Shown here: positions 8,055-15,113 of the stretch, in pieces
How the letters are laid out: every line of letters starts with the position of its first letter
Numbering within the stretch: the first letter of the stretch is position 1
From: Labilibaculum sp041595635
GTDB taxonomy: Bacteria; Bacteroidota; Bacteroidia; Bacteroidales; Marinifilaceae
Assembly: GCF_041595635.1 (NCBI RefSeq)
Contig: NZ_JBFHJW010000070.1
Span: 1 to 19,739 of the forward strand
Direction: 5' to 3'
DNA: 19,739 nt
Notes under the pieces: model-generated
The model's input: only the letters and a program-made list of their open reading frames with translations
Told to the model about the DNA's origin: nothing
Databases searched by the model: none
Translations under genes and position numbers: made by a program

Positions 8055-8982
8055 CCAAATTAGATATAAAATCAGTACATCTACTTATCAATTTAGTTCG
8101 CAAATCTTGGTATGTTTTTTTATTTATCACGTTATTCCAATCAATATTACTGCGCTTATACTCTTTAATATCAACACAATTAAATAAATCGACAATACCT
8201 TTAAATCTTTCACCATTTAAATTATTATTAATAAAAACAACAGGTGTTCCAAAAGCTAAACAAGGCAATGCTACATGTATTCTAGATGTAATTACTAGAT
8301 TTGAATTTGCAATCTTCTCCAACATTTCTTCTGCAATTTGAAACTTTTGCACATCAGACTGTTGGTACGATTTCAACTCATTTGTTGCATTCTCAGACCT
8401 TTTTCTTATATCTTTTGGTATAATTTTTAAAATAAGGTATTTTCTATATAAACTGCGCAACAAATAAAATGGTAAGAATAATAACTTTCTAAACCAACTA
8501 GCTTCAGATTTTAGTAAGAATGACACTTTCCAATTAAACAAAATATCATTTAATATCACATCATGCTTTTTACCTGAATGAAAATCTTCTTTATTTAATG
8601 TTAATGTTAAACATCCCGAAAAAAAAGCTTCTACTCCTTTATTTTTCAATAGATTCAACGTAACCAAATCTCGACAACCGATTGGCTCAAACTTTTTCAT
8701 GTAAGCAATCGAGGATTCACTTAAAAAACTATTATAAGCAGGAGGCGTAATATGAAGAGAGGTAAAAAAAGGTGTTATTTTTTCTGAAGGAGGCCACTGT
8801 TTTGGATCATGCAAAAACCAACCATTTAATATTACAGCTATATTTTCATCGTTATATAATTTTAACCCTTCACGACTAATATACTTATCAACAGTAGGTA
8901 GGTACCTTTTAGCCGCAATACTTTGAATATAGTCACCAATATTTTTCTCTTCTTTTCTATATGTTAAAAGTCCAAATTTCAT
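8041..8982 (-). CDS. Polysaccharide pyruvyl transferase family protein
   Basis: This 313-residue protein matches the polysaccharide pyruvyl transferase family (PF04230). It has N-terminal 'NIGDYIQSIA' (14-23), then 'IGCRDLVTLNLLKNKG' (101-116), 'FFSGCLTLTL' (120-129), and the C-terminal signature 'VITSRIHVALPCLAFGTPVV' (230-249). Family members transfer pyruvate from phosphoenolpyruvate to a sugar, forming an acidic ketal on the repeat unit. Some are implicated in other sugar transfers, so the reaction here is inferred. A hydrophobic, basic segment at about 163-190 could associate with the membrane. It overlaps the downstream polymerase gene by 14 nt, and its ATG overlaps the stop of the upstream GT2 gene (ATGA at 8982-8979). 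Confidence 0.85.
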   Translation of the reverse strand: MKFGLLTYRKEEKNIGDYIQSIAAKRYLPTVDKYISREGLKLYNDENIAVILNGWFLHDPKQWPPSEKITPFFTSLHITPPAYNSFLSESSIAYMKKFEPIGCRDLVTLNLLKNKGVEAFFSGCLTLTLNKEDFHSGKKHDVILNDILFNWKVSFLLKSEASWFRKLLFLPFYLLRSLYRKYLILKIIPKDIRKRSENATNELKSYQQSDVQKFQIAEEMLEKIANSNLVITSRIHVALPCLAFGTPVVFINNNLNGERFKGIVDLFNCVDIKEYKRSNIDWNNVINKKTYQDLRTKLISRCTDFISNLDDDN

Positions 8983-9728
8983 AAAAATATTTTTTTTAAA
9001 TAATAAGCTAATTGTATCTTAGCTTTTTCGAAATTATACCTTTTATAGGTAATAAAATTAAATTTATATTTCACATAGTTTTTTTCTAATGCACCCTTAA
9101 GCATCCATTTATCACTTGCCCCCCCAAATCTAAAATTTGTAATTATTTTATCTATAGATTTAAATTGAACCCCTAAAATTTTTAATCTATTTAAAAATTC
9201 ATAATCAGCTACTATCTTTAATTTTTCATCATAAACTCCATACTTATCATATATATATTTAGGAACAAAACATGTGGGATGTTGAATAACATTCTCCTCT
9301 AGATAATTATGATGATGTTGACGTGTCATATATTCTTTACCTTTTTTCCAAATTCTTATGGATCCATAATAAATTTGTAATTTATTATTTTCATAATTAT
9401 CATTAATAATTTTTAAGGCATTAAAATCATACCAATCATCAGAATTCAAAATCCCTACTACATCTCCAGAAGCTAGCCTCACTCCTTTGTTCATAGCATC
9501 ATAAATACCATTGTCGGATTCCGAAACTATTTTAAACTTTATTCCTTTTGCTTCAAATTGAATTATATACTCCTCCAATATACTTAATGTCCGATCTGTT
9601 GACTTACCATCTACAATAATATATTCGCAAGGCAAATAAGATTGTTTTAATACACTCTCTAGGGTGTCCTTTATTGTATCTTCACTATTGTAACAAACAG
9701 TTACTATTGTAATATTAATTCTATCCAT
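8979..9728 (-). CDS. Family 2 glycosyltransferase (WfgS/WcaE-like)
   Basis: This GT-A enzyme has 249 residues from the ATG at 9728. An upstream in-frame TTG at 9734 would add only two residues and is less likely. Motifs in order: 'ITIVTVCYNSEDT' (6-18), 'IIVDGKSTDRT' (37-47), 'GIYDAMNKG' (74-82), and the metal-binding N-S-D97-D98 in 'GILNSDDWY'. 'QHPTCFVPKYIYDKYGVYD' and a basic C-terminal helix follow. It is predicted to add one sugar to the lipid-linked repeat unit. Motif spacing is close to that of the GT2 gene at 3801-4550, and the two share near-identical motif blocks. The start overlaps the end of the flippase gene by 8 nt and the stop overlaps the pyruvyl transferase start. Donor sugar is unknown. 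Confidence 0.9.
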   Translation of the reverse strand: MDRINITIVTVCYNSEDTIKDTLESVLKQSYLPCEYIIVDGKSTDRTLSILEEYIIQFEAKGIKFKIVSESDNGIYDAMNKGVRLASGDVVGILNSDDWYDFNALKIINDNYENNKLQIYYGSIRIWKKGKEYMTRQHHHNYLEENVIQHPTCFVPKYIYDKYGVYDEKLKIVADYEFLNRLKILGVQFKSIDKIITNFRFGGASDKWMLKGALEKNYVKYKFNFITYKRYNFEKAKIQLAYYLKKIFL

Positions 9729-10983
9729 TTTCAAGATTTAATTTTCTATAATAAAAATATCTATGTGCCGCCTCAAATGCAATTGTTAATGGCAAAAAAC
9801 AGGATATGACCAAGATATCAACGTTAAGAAATATCAACGCTACAATAACTAACAAAAAATAAAAAGATGTAGTATAAATTGAATTTCTTAAATAAGTCTT
9901 TATTTGGTTTTTAATAAGAAGAGGTATCCCTAATAGGGAACTAAATGTAGAAAATATAATCATGACTGATAATATTCTTAATACAACTACAGCCTCCACC
10001 ATTTCTATTCCTCCCAATAACTTTACTGCTAATGGCGAAAATATAAATAGCAACAACATGATAATAAAACTAATAAAACAAGTATACATTATAATCTTCC
10101 TATATTTAGTGAAATCTTTATTAGCAGAAATATTAGGGAAAAGCACATTTGAAAAATTATAAAATATATTTAAGACTAAGTTTACTATTTTAAATGCCAA
10201 ATCATAAATCGCTGCATCAGAAGGTTTTAAAAATACACCTATGAGTAAAATATTTGATCTATCTTTAAATACTGCAATTAATCTTGTGTAAAATATTGGT
10301 GTTCCCTTTTTCAAACAATAGCCAATCTTTTTTGCATATTTGTACGAAAAACGTATTCCTTCCAGCCGAATCATAACATACATGACCGCCAGAACTGTAA
10401 TTATACTACCAATCCCATTTATCAATGGAACTAAGTAATATTTTTCAGACGATTTCACAAAAAGAAAAAATAGGGGAATAATAGAAACCTTACTAAGCAT
10501 ATTAATAATTGTTACATATTTCATCTTCTCTATGCCTTGAAAGTACCATAGAGGAAAAATGAATTCAAACAAACATAAATGTGCTGTTAATATAATTAAT
10601 ATTTTATGTGGTATTATAAATTCAAATCGAATCAAAGTTATAATTGTAATTATAGCAAATGAAAACAAAAATAGTCCTAATTTTATAGCATAAACAGAAT
10701 TCACTATTTCATTTTTCAACTTCCAATTCCCTCTATATTCACTTATAGACTTAGTTGCTGAGACATTGAAACCATAATTAATAATAATGGTAAAGTAGAA
10801 CATTATAGATTGTGCAATAACAATTTCTCCGTATAATCCTTTTCCAACAACCCTTATTAGATATGGATAAATTATTAATGGAATAATAATGTTAAGCATC
10901 TGAAAAATAGAAATATAAGAGAAATTACTCAATAACATCCGATTCCTCAACACTCTATTTTTTAAAGATGTAATTATTGACAT
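9721..10983 (-). CDS. wzx: Wzx-type oligosaccharide flippase
   Basis: This 420-residue polytopic membrane protein of the MATE/MOP superfamily (polysaccharide biosynthesis protein, PF01943) is predicted to move the undecaprenyl-linked repeat unit across the inner membrane. The N-terminus has the typical layout: a basic stretch 'SLKNRVLRNRMLLSN', a first membrane helix 'IFQMLNIIIPLIIYPYLI', then 'RVVGKGLYGEIVIAQSIMFY' and 'NYGFNVSATKSISEYR', a common Wzx signature around the second and third helices. About a dozen hydrophobic segments follow. The gene is very AT-rich. It starts at the ATG at 10983, 149 nt after the ugd stop. I see no convincing promoter or terminator in that gap, so it may be read from ugd or have its own weak promoter. 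This is the first gene of the tightly packed, AT-rich cassette. Confidence 0.92.
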   Translation of the reverse strand: MSIITSLKNRVLRNRMLLSNFSYISIFQMLNIIIPLIIYPYLIRVVGKGLYGEIVIAQSIMFYFTIIINYGFNVSATKSISEYRGNWKLKNEIVNSVYAIKLGLFLFSFAIITIITLIRFEFIIPHKILIILTAHLCLFEFIFPLWYFQGIEKMKYVTIINMLSKVSIIPLFFLFVKSSEKYYLVPLINGIGSIITVLAVMYVMIRLEGIRFSYKYAKKIGYCLKKGTPIFYTRLIAVFKDRSNILLIGVFLKPSDAAIYDLAFKIVNLVLNIFYNFSNVLFPNISANKDFTKYRKIIMYTCFISFIIMLLLFIFSPLAVKLLGGIEMVEAVVVLRILSVMIIFSTFSSLLGIPLLIKNQIKTYLRNSIYTTSFYFLLVIVALIFLNVDILVISCFLPLTIAFEAAHRYFYYRKLNLENG

Positions 10984-11132
10984 ACTATTGATGAATTAAC
11001 AACACACTATTTGTGAAAGTATAAACTAAATCACTTACAATACGACCTATGTTTTAGTATAAATTCCTATAGAAACAAAATTTATTTTACACTTCCAATA
11101 ATTAAATTGTACTACTATCCTTTCTGACATTT

Positions 11133-12575
11133 TCATTTCCCTTTCCCAACATTATACACCTCAAAGCCAATCCCTTCTAATTGTGCTTTGTCCACAATAT
11201 TACGACCATCGAAAACAAAAGCAGGCTTCAACATGTCGGTATAAATTCTCTTCCAATCGTAGCTTTTGAATTCGTCCCATTCCGTTAGGATAGCTGTAGC
11301 GTGAGCCGCTTGCATGGCGCTGTAAGGATTAGAATGTACGGTCACTAAGGAACGAATCTCCTCCATGGACATACTTTCCCCCTGCTCCACATAGTTTCCC
11401 ACACGGTGGGTTTGCAAGTATTCCAGGTCGGCAAAGATTTGCTCCTCTGTCACCTTAGGGTCGTAAACATGAATTTCAGCTCTATCCTGTAGCAGCTCAT
11501 CTGCCACGTATAAGGCAGCCGTTTCGCGGGTATCGTTGGTGTCCTTTTTAAAGGCCCAGCCTAAGAAAGCAATTTTCTTGCCCGAAACCGTGTTGAACAG
11601 GCTCTCGATGATGTTCTTGGCAAAACGGTGCTTCTGATAATCGTTCATGTCGACCACCTGCTGCCAGTAGGCTGCTACTTCGGGTAGGTTAAAGTGATAA
11701 CAAAGGTAAACCAGGTTGAGAATGTCTTTTTGAAAGCAGGAACCTCCAAAACCTACCGATGATTTTAGAAATTTAGAACCGATACGAGAATCGGCACCAA
11801 TGGCTTTGGAAATCTCATCCACATCAGCACCCGTTTTTTCACACAAGGCAGAAATTGCATTGATGGAAGAAACCCGCTGTGCCAAAAATGCATTGGCGGT
11901 CAATTTGGACAATTCGGAAGACCAAACGCGAGTACACAGAATATTTTCACGAGGCACCCAATTGGCATACACATCGACCAGGGCTTGCATGGCTGCATGT
12001 CCTCGCTCTGTATCTTTTCCACCAATTAACACTCGGTCTGGCACCTGCAAATCGCTAACAGCTGTTCCTTCTGCTAAAAATTCAGGACTCGAAAGAATAT
12101 CGAATTTCACTCCATTTCCAGTAGCGTTTAAAATGGTACTCAATGCCTCGGCAGTACGAACTGGCAAAGTAGACTTCTCTACAATGATCTTATCATCCTT
12201 GGCTACCTGAGCAATTTGTCGGGCACACAATTCTATGTATTTCAAGTCGGCAGCCTTTCCCTTTCCTACTCCGTAGGTTTTGGTTGGTGTGTTCACCGAT
12301 ATGAAAATCATTTGTGCCTCAGCGATGGCTTTGTCTACCTCTGTAGAAAAAAAGAGATTTCGATTTCTTGCTTCGGCCACCACTTCGGCCAAACCTGGTT
12401 CGTAAATTGGCAATTTATCTAAATCGGCATCGTTCCAATCGGCAATGCGTTGCGCATTCAAATCCACTACTGTCACCTTTATGTGTGGGCATTTTTGAGC
12501 TATCATGGCCATGGTTGGGCCACCTACGTAACCTGCACCTATGCAGCAAATGTTTGTTATCTTTTTAGTATTCAT
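11133..12575 (-). CDS. ugd: UDP-glucose 6-dehydrogenase (UDP-GlcA forming)
   Basis: This 480-residue protein oxidises UDP-glucose to UDP-glucuronate with two NAD+ in the cytoplasm. The N-terminal Rossmann motif is G13-A-G15-Y-V-G18, followed by 'EKSTLPV' (133-139), 'SSPEFLAEGTAV' (162-173), and the catalytic cysteine C280 in 'GFGGSCFQKDI'. 'GWAFKKDTNDTRET' in the C-terminal domain is also diagnostic. The conserved 'PTKTYGVGKGKAADLKYIE' insert and the length resemble the longer animal/plant-type UGDH rather than the short (about 390 aa) bacterial form. The product would supply glucuronic acid, or epimers made elsewhere, making the polymer acidic. Base composition is close to that of wzz, SLBB and gmd and unlike the AT-rich genes downstream. 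It lies between the GIY-YIG gene and wzx. Confidence 0.96.
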   Translation of the reverse strand: MNTKKITNICCIGAGYVGGPTMAMIAQKCPHIKVTVVDLNAQRIADWNDADLDKLPIYEPGLAEVVAEARNRNLFFSTEVDKAIAEAQMIFISVNTPTKTYGVGKGKAADLKYIELCARQIAQVAKDDKIIVEKSTLPVRTAEALSTILNATGNGVKFDILSSPEFLAEGTAVSDLQVPDRVLIGGKDTERGHAAMQALVDVYANWVPRENILCTRVWSSELSKLTANAFLAQRVSSINAISALCEKTGADVDEISKAIGADSRIGSKFLKSSVGFGGSCFQKDILNLVYLCYHFNLPEVAAYWQQVVDMNDYQKHRFAKNIIESLFNTVSGKKIAFLGWAFKKDTNDTRETAALYVADELLQDRAEIHVYDPKVTEEQIFADLEYLQTHRVGNYVEQGESMSMEEIRSLVTVHSNPYSAMQAAHATAILTEWDEFKSYDWKRIYTDMLKPAFVFDGRNIVDKAQLEGIGFEVYNVGKGK

Positions 12576-12630
12576 TTCTTATTGATATAATATATTTCCG
12601 TATTTCAACTTTAGTTCTTTAAATAAGAGA

Positions 12631-12660
12631 TTACGCGAATTATTACGAATTACACGGATT
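12631..12660. repeat. ATTCGCG-type motif cluster upstream of ugd
   Basis: Three imperfect copies of a word related to ACGCGAATTA occur in a row (ttacgcgaat, ttacgaat, tacacggatt). Related words appear at 13229-13261, 14431-14463 and 15173-15182. They lie in the same intergenic gaps as the GIY-YIG genes, the GxxExxY remnant and the TCATCCTGA repeats. No function is evident from the sequence. Confidence 0.6.
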
Positions 12661-12667
12661 AAGAGCT

Positions 12668-12705
12668 GTCATCCTGAACGGAGGAACGTAGTGAAGGATC
12701 TGTTC
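12668..12705. repeat. Dispersed TCATCCTGAAC...GAAGGATCT repeat at the 3' end of the GIY-YIG gene
   Basis: This copy has 'gtcatcctgaacggagg' followed by 'aacgtagtgaaggatct'. The same unit, with one or two changes, is at 13073-13110 and 14728-14768. The repeat overlaps the stop codon of the GIY-YIG gene (12704-12706), so the last residues of that protein and the repeat edge coincide. Confidence 0.85.
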
Positions 12706-13000
12706 AAACAAAGAAATCAGCCTCTAAAAACTTCCATTCTGGATTTAATTCTGTGATTAAATCATTTTTCCTCTCTCGCCTCCATCCTTTTATCCTCTTC
12801 TCTCTTTCAATTGCCAGGTTCACATCATCATGTTCCTCAAAATAAACTAAATGATTACAATTATAACGTTTTGTGAAAGCATTGATATGGTCAATATGAT
12901 TTACATGCTCACTTATTCTTCTTTTTAAATTATTTGTAACACCTACATACAAAACCGTTTTATTTTTATTTGTTAATATGTAAACGTAATATGTTTTCAT
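12704..13000 (-). CDS. Small GIY-YIG family nuclease
   Basis: This 98-residue protein consists of a single GIY-YIG domain. 'YYVYILTN' (4-11) and 'LYVGVTNNLKRRISEH' (17-32) carry the two-part signature: Y-V-Y and Y-V-G strands, then the catalytic-type Arg in 'NLKRRI'. 'LVYFEEHDDVNLAIEREKRIKGW' follows, with a Glu at the usual metal-site position, and the protein ends with 'LNPEW'. These small free-standing proteins are common in Bacteroidota; their cellular role is not known to me. The ATG at 13000 is well placed. The gene interrupts the polysaccharide operon between wzz and ugd and is bordered on both sides by the TCATCCTGA dispersed repeat: one copy overlaps its stop codon and others begin 29 nt upstream. 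It is probably a passenger rather than a glycan gene. Confidence 0.9.
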   Translation of the reverse strand: MKTYYVYILTNKNKTVLYVGVTNNLKRRISEHVNHIDHINAFTKRYNCNHLVYFEEHDDVNLAIEREKRIKGWRRERKNDLITELNPEWKFLEADFFV

Positions 13001-13028
13001 TTTCTCTTTAAACTATGCTCTTTTACTT

Positions 13029-13205
13029 GAGATCCTTCGTTCCTCAGGATGACGTGCAAACTAATTTAAGGCTGTCATCCTGAACGGAGGAACGCAGTGA
13101 AGAATCTGTCACTTTACAGCTCTGCCCTCCTATCCTTGAGATCCTTCGACAAGCTCAGGATGACTGCGTCAATTTTACGTCATGCTGAACTCGTTTCAGC
13201 ATCTC
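13029..13205. repeat. Cluster of four dispersed palindromic repeats upstream of the GIY-YIG gene
   Basis: Four copies of one repeat superfamily lie between the GIY-YIG start and the wzz stop. They are 'gagatccttcgttcctcagg' at 13029-13054, 'gtcatcctgaacggagg' at 13073-13110 in the opposite orientation, 'gagatccttcgacaagctca' at 13138-13164, and 'cgtcatgctgaactcgtttc' at 13179-13205. Opposite orientations place complementary arms near one another (GGATCCTTCG... / ...GAAGGATCT and TCATCCTGA / TCAGGATGA), so transcripts could fold. No gene is seen in this 267-bp gap. Confidence 0.85.
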
Positions 13206-13228
13206 TTCCTTTATATAGCAAATCTCCC

Positions 13229-13261
13229 ATTCGCGTAATTAGCTTTCATTCGCGTAATTTA
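13229..13261. repeat. Two copies of CATTCGCGTAATT beside the wzz stop codon
   Basis: 'cattcgcgtaatt' occurs at 13229 and again at 13248 as a 19-bp-spaced direct pair, ending 7 bp from the wzz stop codon (13268). The word is the complement of the ACGCGAATTA type seen at 12631-12660 and 14431-14463. Confidence 0.7.
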
Positions 13262-13267
13262 ATTCAT

Positions 13268-14401
13268 TTATATATCTTCCTTTTCACTCTTAGTATTCCA
13301 CTGCTCTTTTATGGAAGCCAGGAACTCCTTCCCGAAGACCATTCCCACGCCTACGATTCCCCCTAAAAAGGTCCAGATAATTAAAATCATGGGTCGTTTG
13401 GGTTTTGATTTTTCGATGGGTACCGAAACAGGTTCGATGATGGTAAACACCGGAGTATCTTCTTTTACCTGTATTTTTTGGGTCTCCAGTTGCTTGGCCA
13501 ATTCGGTGTAAACGGAAGAAGCCATACTAAAATCCGATTGCAAGCGCTCCAATTGTGTTTGTGCCACCGCCGAGCTCATGTTCTTATTCTGATCGCGAAA
13601 GCGTGCTAGTTTGTCCTGAGCCGCATTATAAATGATCTCATTCTCGGCATAACGCCCCTCGACAAAGGCCAATTGTTCCTGAGCTTTTTTAATTTTAAAA
13701 TTGGTTATGGCCTCCTGCAAGAGCTCCTGCGCTTTTTTAGCCAGCTGAGCTGCCGCACGCGCCTCGGGCATACGTGCCGATAGGGAAACATAGCCGTCTT
13801 TGTCGTTTACCTCTATGGAGAGCTGAGCATTCAAAATCTCGATGAGTTGCTTTTCATCTTCGCTGATGGAGAGAAGGCCTCCATCCTCCAATTCCTGACT
13901 GTCAGTCTTGTCAGGCTCGCCTTTGATGGCCTTGATGAGAAGCCCCGGGAGACCGATGCTGTATTTTTTGATGTACCCCAACAAACCTGGTTTTTTCACT
14001 TCCAAATAGTAATCAGCAAATGTGATTTGTTTCTCTTGTCCTTCAATGGTAAGAGAAGTTTGCATTAACTCCTTTTGGAAAGGAATACTGCTCAAAACTT
14101 TTGGGTAAAGGGTAGGAGGAATATCCGAACCTGTAGAACCACCCAAATTGATTCCTGCCATAGCTGCCAGTCCACTCAAACTGCCTCCCATGCTGGATGA
14201 ACCATCTGAGGATTGTGGCACCATAGTAGTAGTGGCTGTGTACTCCTTAGCAGAAAACAGGGCAATAAACAAACCCAAAGCCATAAAAATCAAAGTAGTC
14301 TTGATCACTGTGCGGCGGCCATTCCATAAGGTTTTGGCGAGTTGAATTAGATCGATCTCGTCGTCGGTTTGAGGAGATATGTTTTTATTGTTTTCTTGCA
14401 T
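13268..14401 (-). CDS. wzz: Wzz-type polysaccharide chain-length determinant
   Basis: This 377-residue polysaccharide co-polymerase sits in the inner membrane with most of its mass in the periplasm. It has a cytoplasmic N-terminus with 'DEIDLIQLAKTLWNGRR' (14-30) typical of PF02706, and a first membrane helix at about 34-50. A Gly/Ser-rich segment at 66-92 follows, then a long helical, coiled-coil-prone region at about 205-310. The Pro-rich motif P328...P334-x-x-P337 leads into the second membrane helix at about 337-357. There is no Walker-type BY-kinase domain, so it is a Wzz rather than a Wzc-like fusion, and no separate kinase gene is in the window. It would set polymer length with Wzy. 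It lies downstream of the SLBB export gene but is separated from it by about 790 bp of repeats and gene remnants. Confidence 0.9.
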   Translation of the reverse strand: MQENNKNISPQTDDEIDLIQLAKTLWNGRRTVIKTTLIFMALGLFIALFSAKEYTATTTMVPQSSDGSSSMGGSLSGLAAMAGINLGGSTGSDIPPTLYPKVLSSIPFQKELMQTSLTIEGQEKQITFADYYLEVKKPGLLGYIKKYSIGLPGLLIKAIKGEPDKTDSQELEDGGLLSISEDEKQLIEILNAQLSIEVNDKDGYVSLSARMPEARAAAQLAKKAQELLQEAITNFKIKKAQEQLAFVEGRYAENEIIYNAAQDKLARFRDQNKNMSSAVAQTQLERLQSDFSMASSVYTELAKQLETQKIQVKEDTPVFTIIEPVSVPIEKSKPKRPMILIIWTFLGGIVGVGMVFGKEFLASIKEQWNTKSEKEDI

Positions 14402-14430
14402 ACTATCTATTAATAATTACGGTAGACGTT

Positions 14431-14463
14431 TATTACGCGAATTAAGGCGAATTTTGCGAATGC
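14431..14463. repeat. ATTACGCGAATT-type motif cluster upstream of wzz
   Basis: Three spaced copies of a GCGAATT-type word occur in a row (attacgcgaatt, aaggcgaatt, ttgcgaatg). They lie just beyond the 3' end of the truncated GxxExxY remnant at 14498-14602, comparable to the ATTTGTG repeats that follow the intact GxxExxY gene at 334-714. Confidence 0.7.
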
Positions 14464-14497
14464 AAGTTCTTTTATCTTAATTGGCCTAAGAAATTAC

Positions 14498-14602
14498 TTA
14501 TTCTTTTCTATCGGTATCGACAAATCTTTTATATCTCAACGACTTCTCTCCAAAATTGATTAACAATCCTAGTTGATAGTTCGTTGCTTTTAAATAATTC
14601 AT
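14498..14602 (-). pseudogene. 3' remnant of a GxxExxY family gene
   Basis: Read leftward from 14602, the frame gives 34 residues and a TAA stop (14500-14498). It includes 'NYLKATNYQLGLLINFGEK' and then 'SLRYKRFVD'. These align with 'NYLKATGKKIGLLINFGTT' and 'RLQYKRVIL' at the C-terminus of the intact GxxExxY protein encoded at 334-714. Nothing resembling the rest of the protein (GxxExxY motif, nuclease core) is found upstream: 6 bp before the remnant a TCATGCTGAAC repeat begins at 14608. The gene therefore appears to have been cut off at or near the repeat edge. It differs from the intact copy at several positions, so it is a diverged relative and not a recent duplicate. Confidence 0.82.
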
Positions 14603-14607
14603 TGATA

Positions 14608-14812
14608 CGTCATGCTGAACTTGTTTCAGCATCTGTATTTATCCTGAGATCCTGAAACAAGTTCAGAATGACTCTCTTTATTATTGAAATCCCTCGACAA
14701 GCTCGGAATGACAATATCAACTATTGCGGTCATCCTGAACGGAAGAACGCAGTGAAGGATCTGTTCACTTTCGTCTCTTCTCTTTTGAAGGGGATCCTTC
14801 GTCAAGCTCATC
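14608..14812. repeat. Cluster of five dispersed palindromic repeats
   Basis: Five members of the same superfamily as at 13029-13205 lie in a row: 'cgtcatgctgaacttgtttc' (14608-14634), 'tgagatcctgaaacaagttc' (14645-14672, reverse orientation), 'gaaatccctcgacaagctcg' (14686-14712), 'ggtcatcctgaacggaagaa' (14728-14768) and 'gggatccttcgtcaagctca' (14791-14812). The first two form a near-perfect inverted pair. The last is cut short before the usual GGATGAC end, exactly where the GIY-YIG pseudogene ends (14808). An open frame on the minus strand here is made of repeat text and is not a gene. Confidence 0.85.
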
Positions 14813-15093
14813 TAAAATCTAATTTTAAATCTTGAAGCTCTGGATTTAGCATCTTTATCAAATTCATTTTCCATTCTCTCTTCCAGTTCTTTAGTTGCTT
14901 TTCTCTTAATATTGCATCATTTACATTATCAAACTCTTCAAAATAAACCAAATCGATCAAATTATATTTACTTGTAAACTTTGCACCTACTCCTTCTGAA
15001 TGTTCAGCCATTCTTTTATTTAAATCAGAGGTTACACCAATATATCATGTCGTTCGATTCTTATTCGACATGATATATAGATCCACCTTTCAT
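14808..15093 (-). pseudogene. Broken GIY-YIG family nuclease gene
   Basis: The frame from 15011 to 14808 encodes 'MAEHSEGVGAKFTSKYNL', 'IDLVYFEEFDNVNDAILREK' and a C-terminus ending 'NPELQDLKLDF', clearly the latter part of a GIY-YIG protein. The N-terminal part is also present but broken. From the ATG at 15093 one reads 'MKGGSIY', then a frame change, then 'MSNKNRTT', then a TGA where a Leu-type codon is expected, then 'YIGVTSDLNKRMAEH'. Both lesions fall in a perfect inverted repeat (15040-15078). It belongs to a different subgroup from the intact gene at 12704-13000 (FTSKY against FTKRY, and different C-termini). It is bracketed by the same repeat family: a copy at its 3' end (14791-14812) and one 20 nt upstream (15114). 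Confidence 0.88.
15040..15078. repeat. Perfect 13-bp inverted repeat inside the GIY-YIG pseudogene
   Basis: ATATATCATGTCG (15040-15052) and CGACATGATATAT (15066-15078) are exact reverse complements separated by 13 bp. The arms fall on the two places where the GIY-YIG reading frame is damaged. A template-switch repair event that perfected an imperfect palindrome would explain both lesions at once. Confidence 0.9.
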
Positions 15094-15113
15094 TGTTTTA
15101 CTCTTTGTCTTTT

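Noticed and set aside
11800..12568. Several rightward open frames opposite ugd.
   Set aside because: They are antisense to a well-supported conserved gene and resemble no protein family.
14626..14811. A leftward 61-codon open frame.
   Set aside because: Its text is the translated dispersed repeats (SEQILHCVLPFRMT-like and HSELVSGSQ-like peptides are typical artefacts of these repeats).
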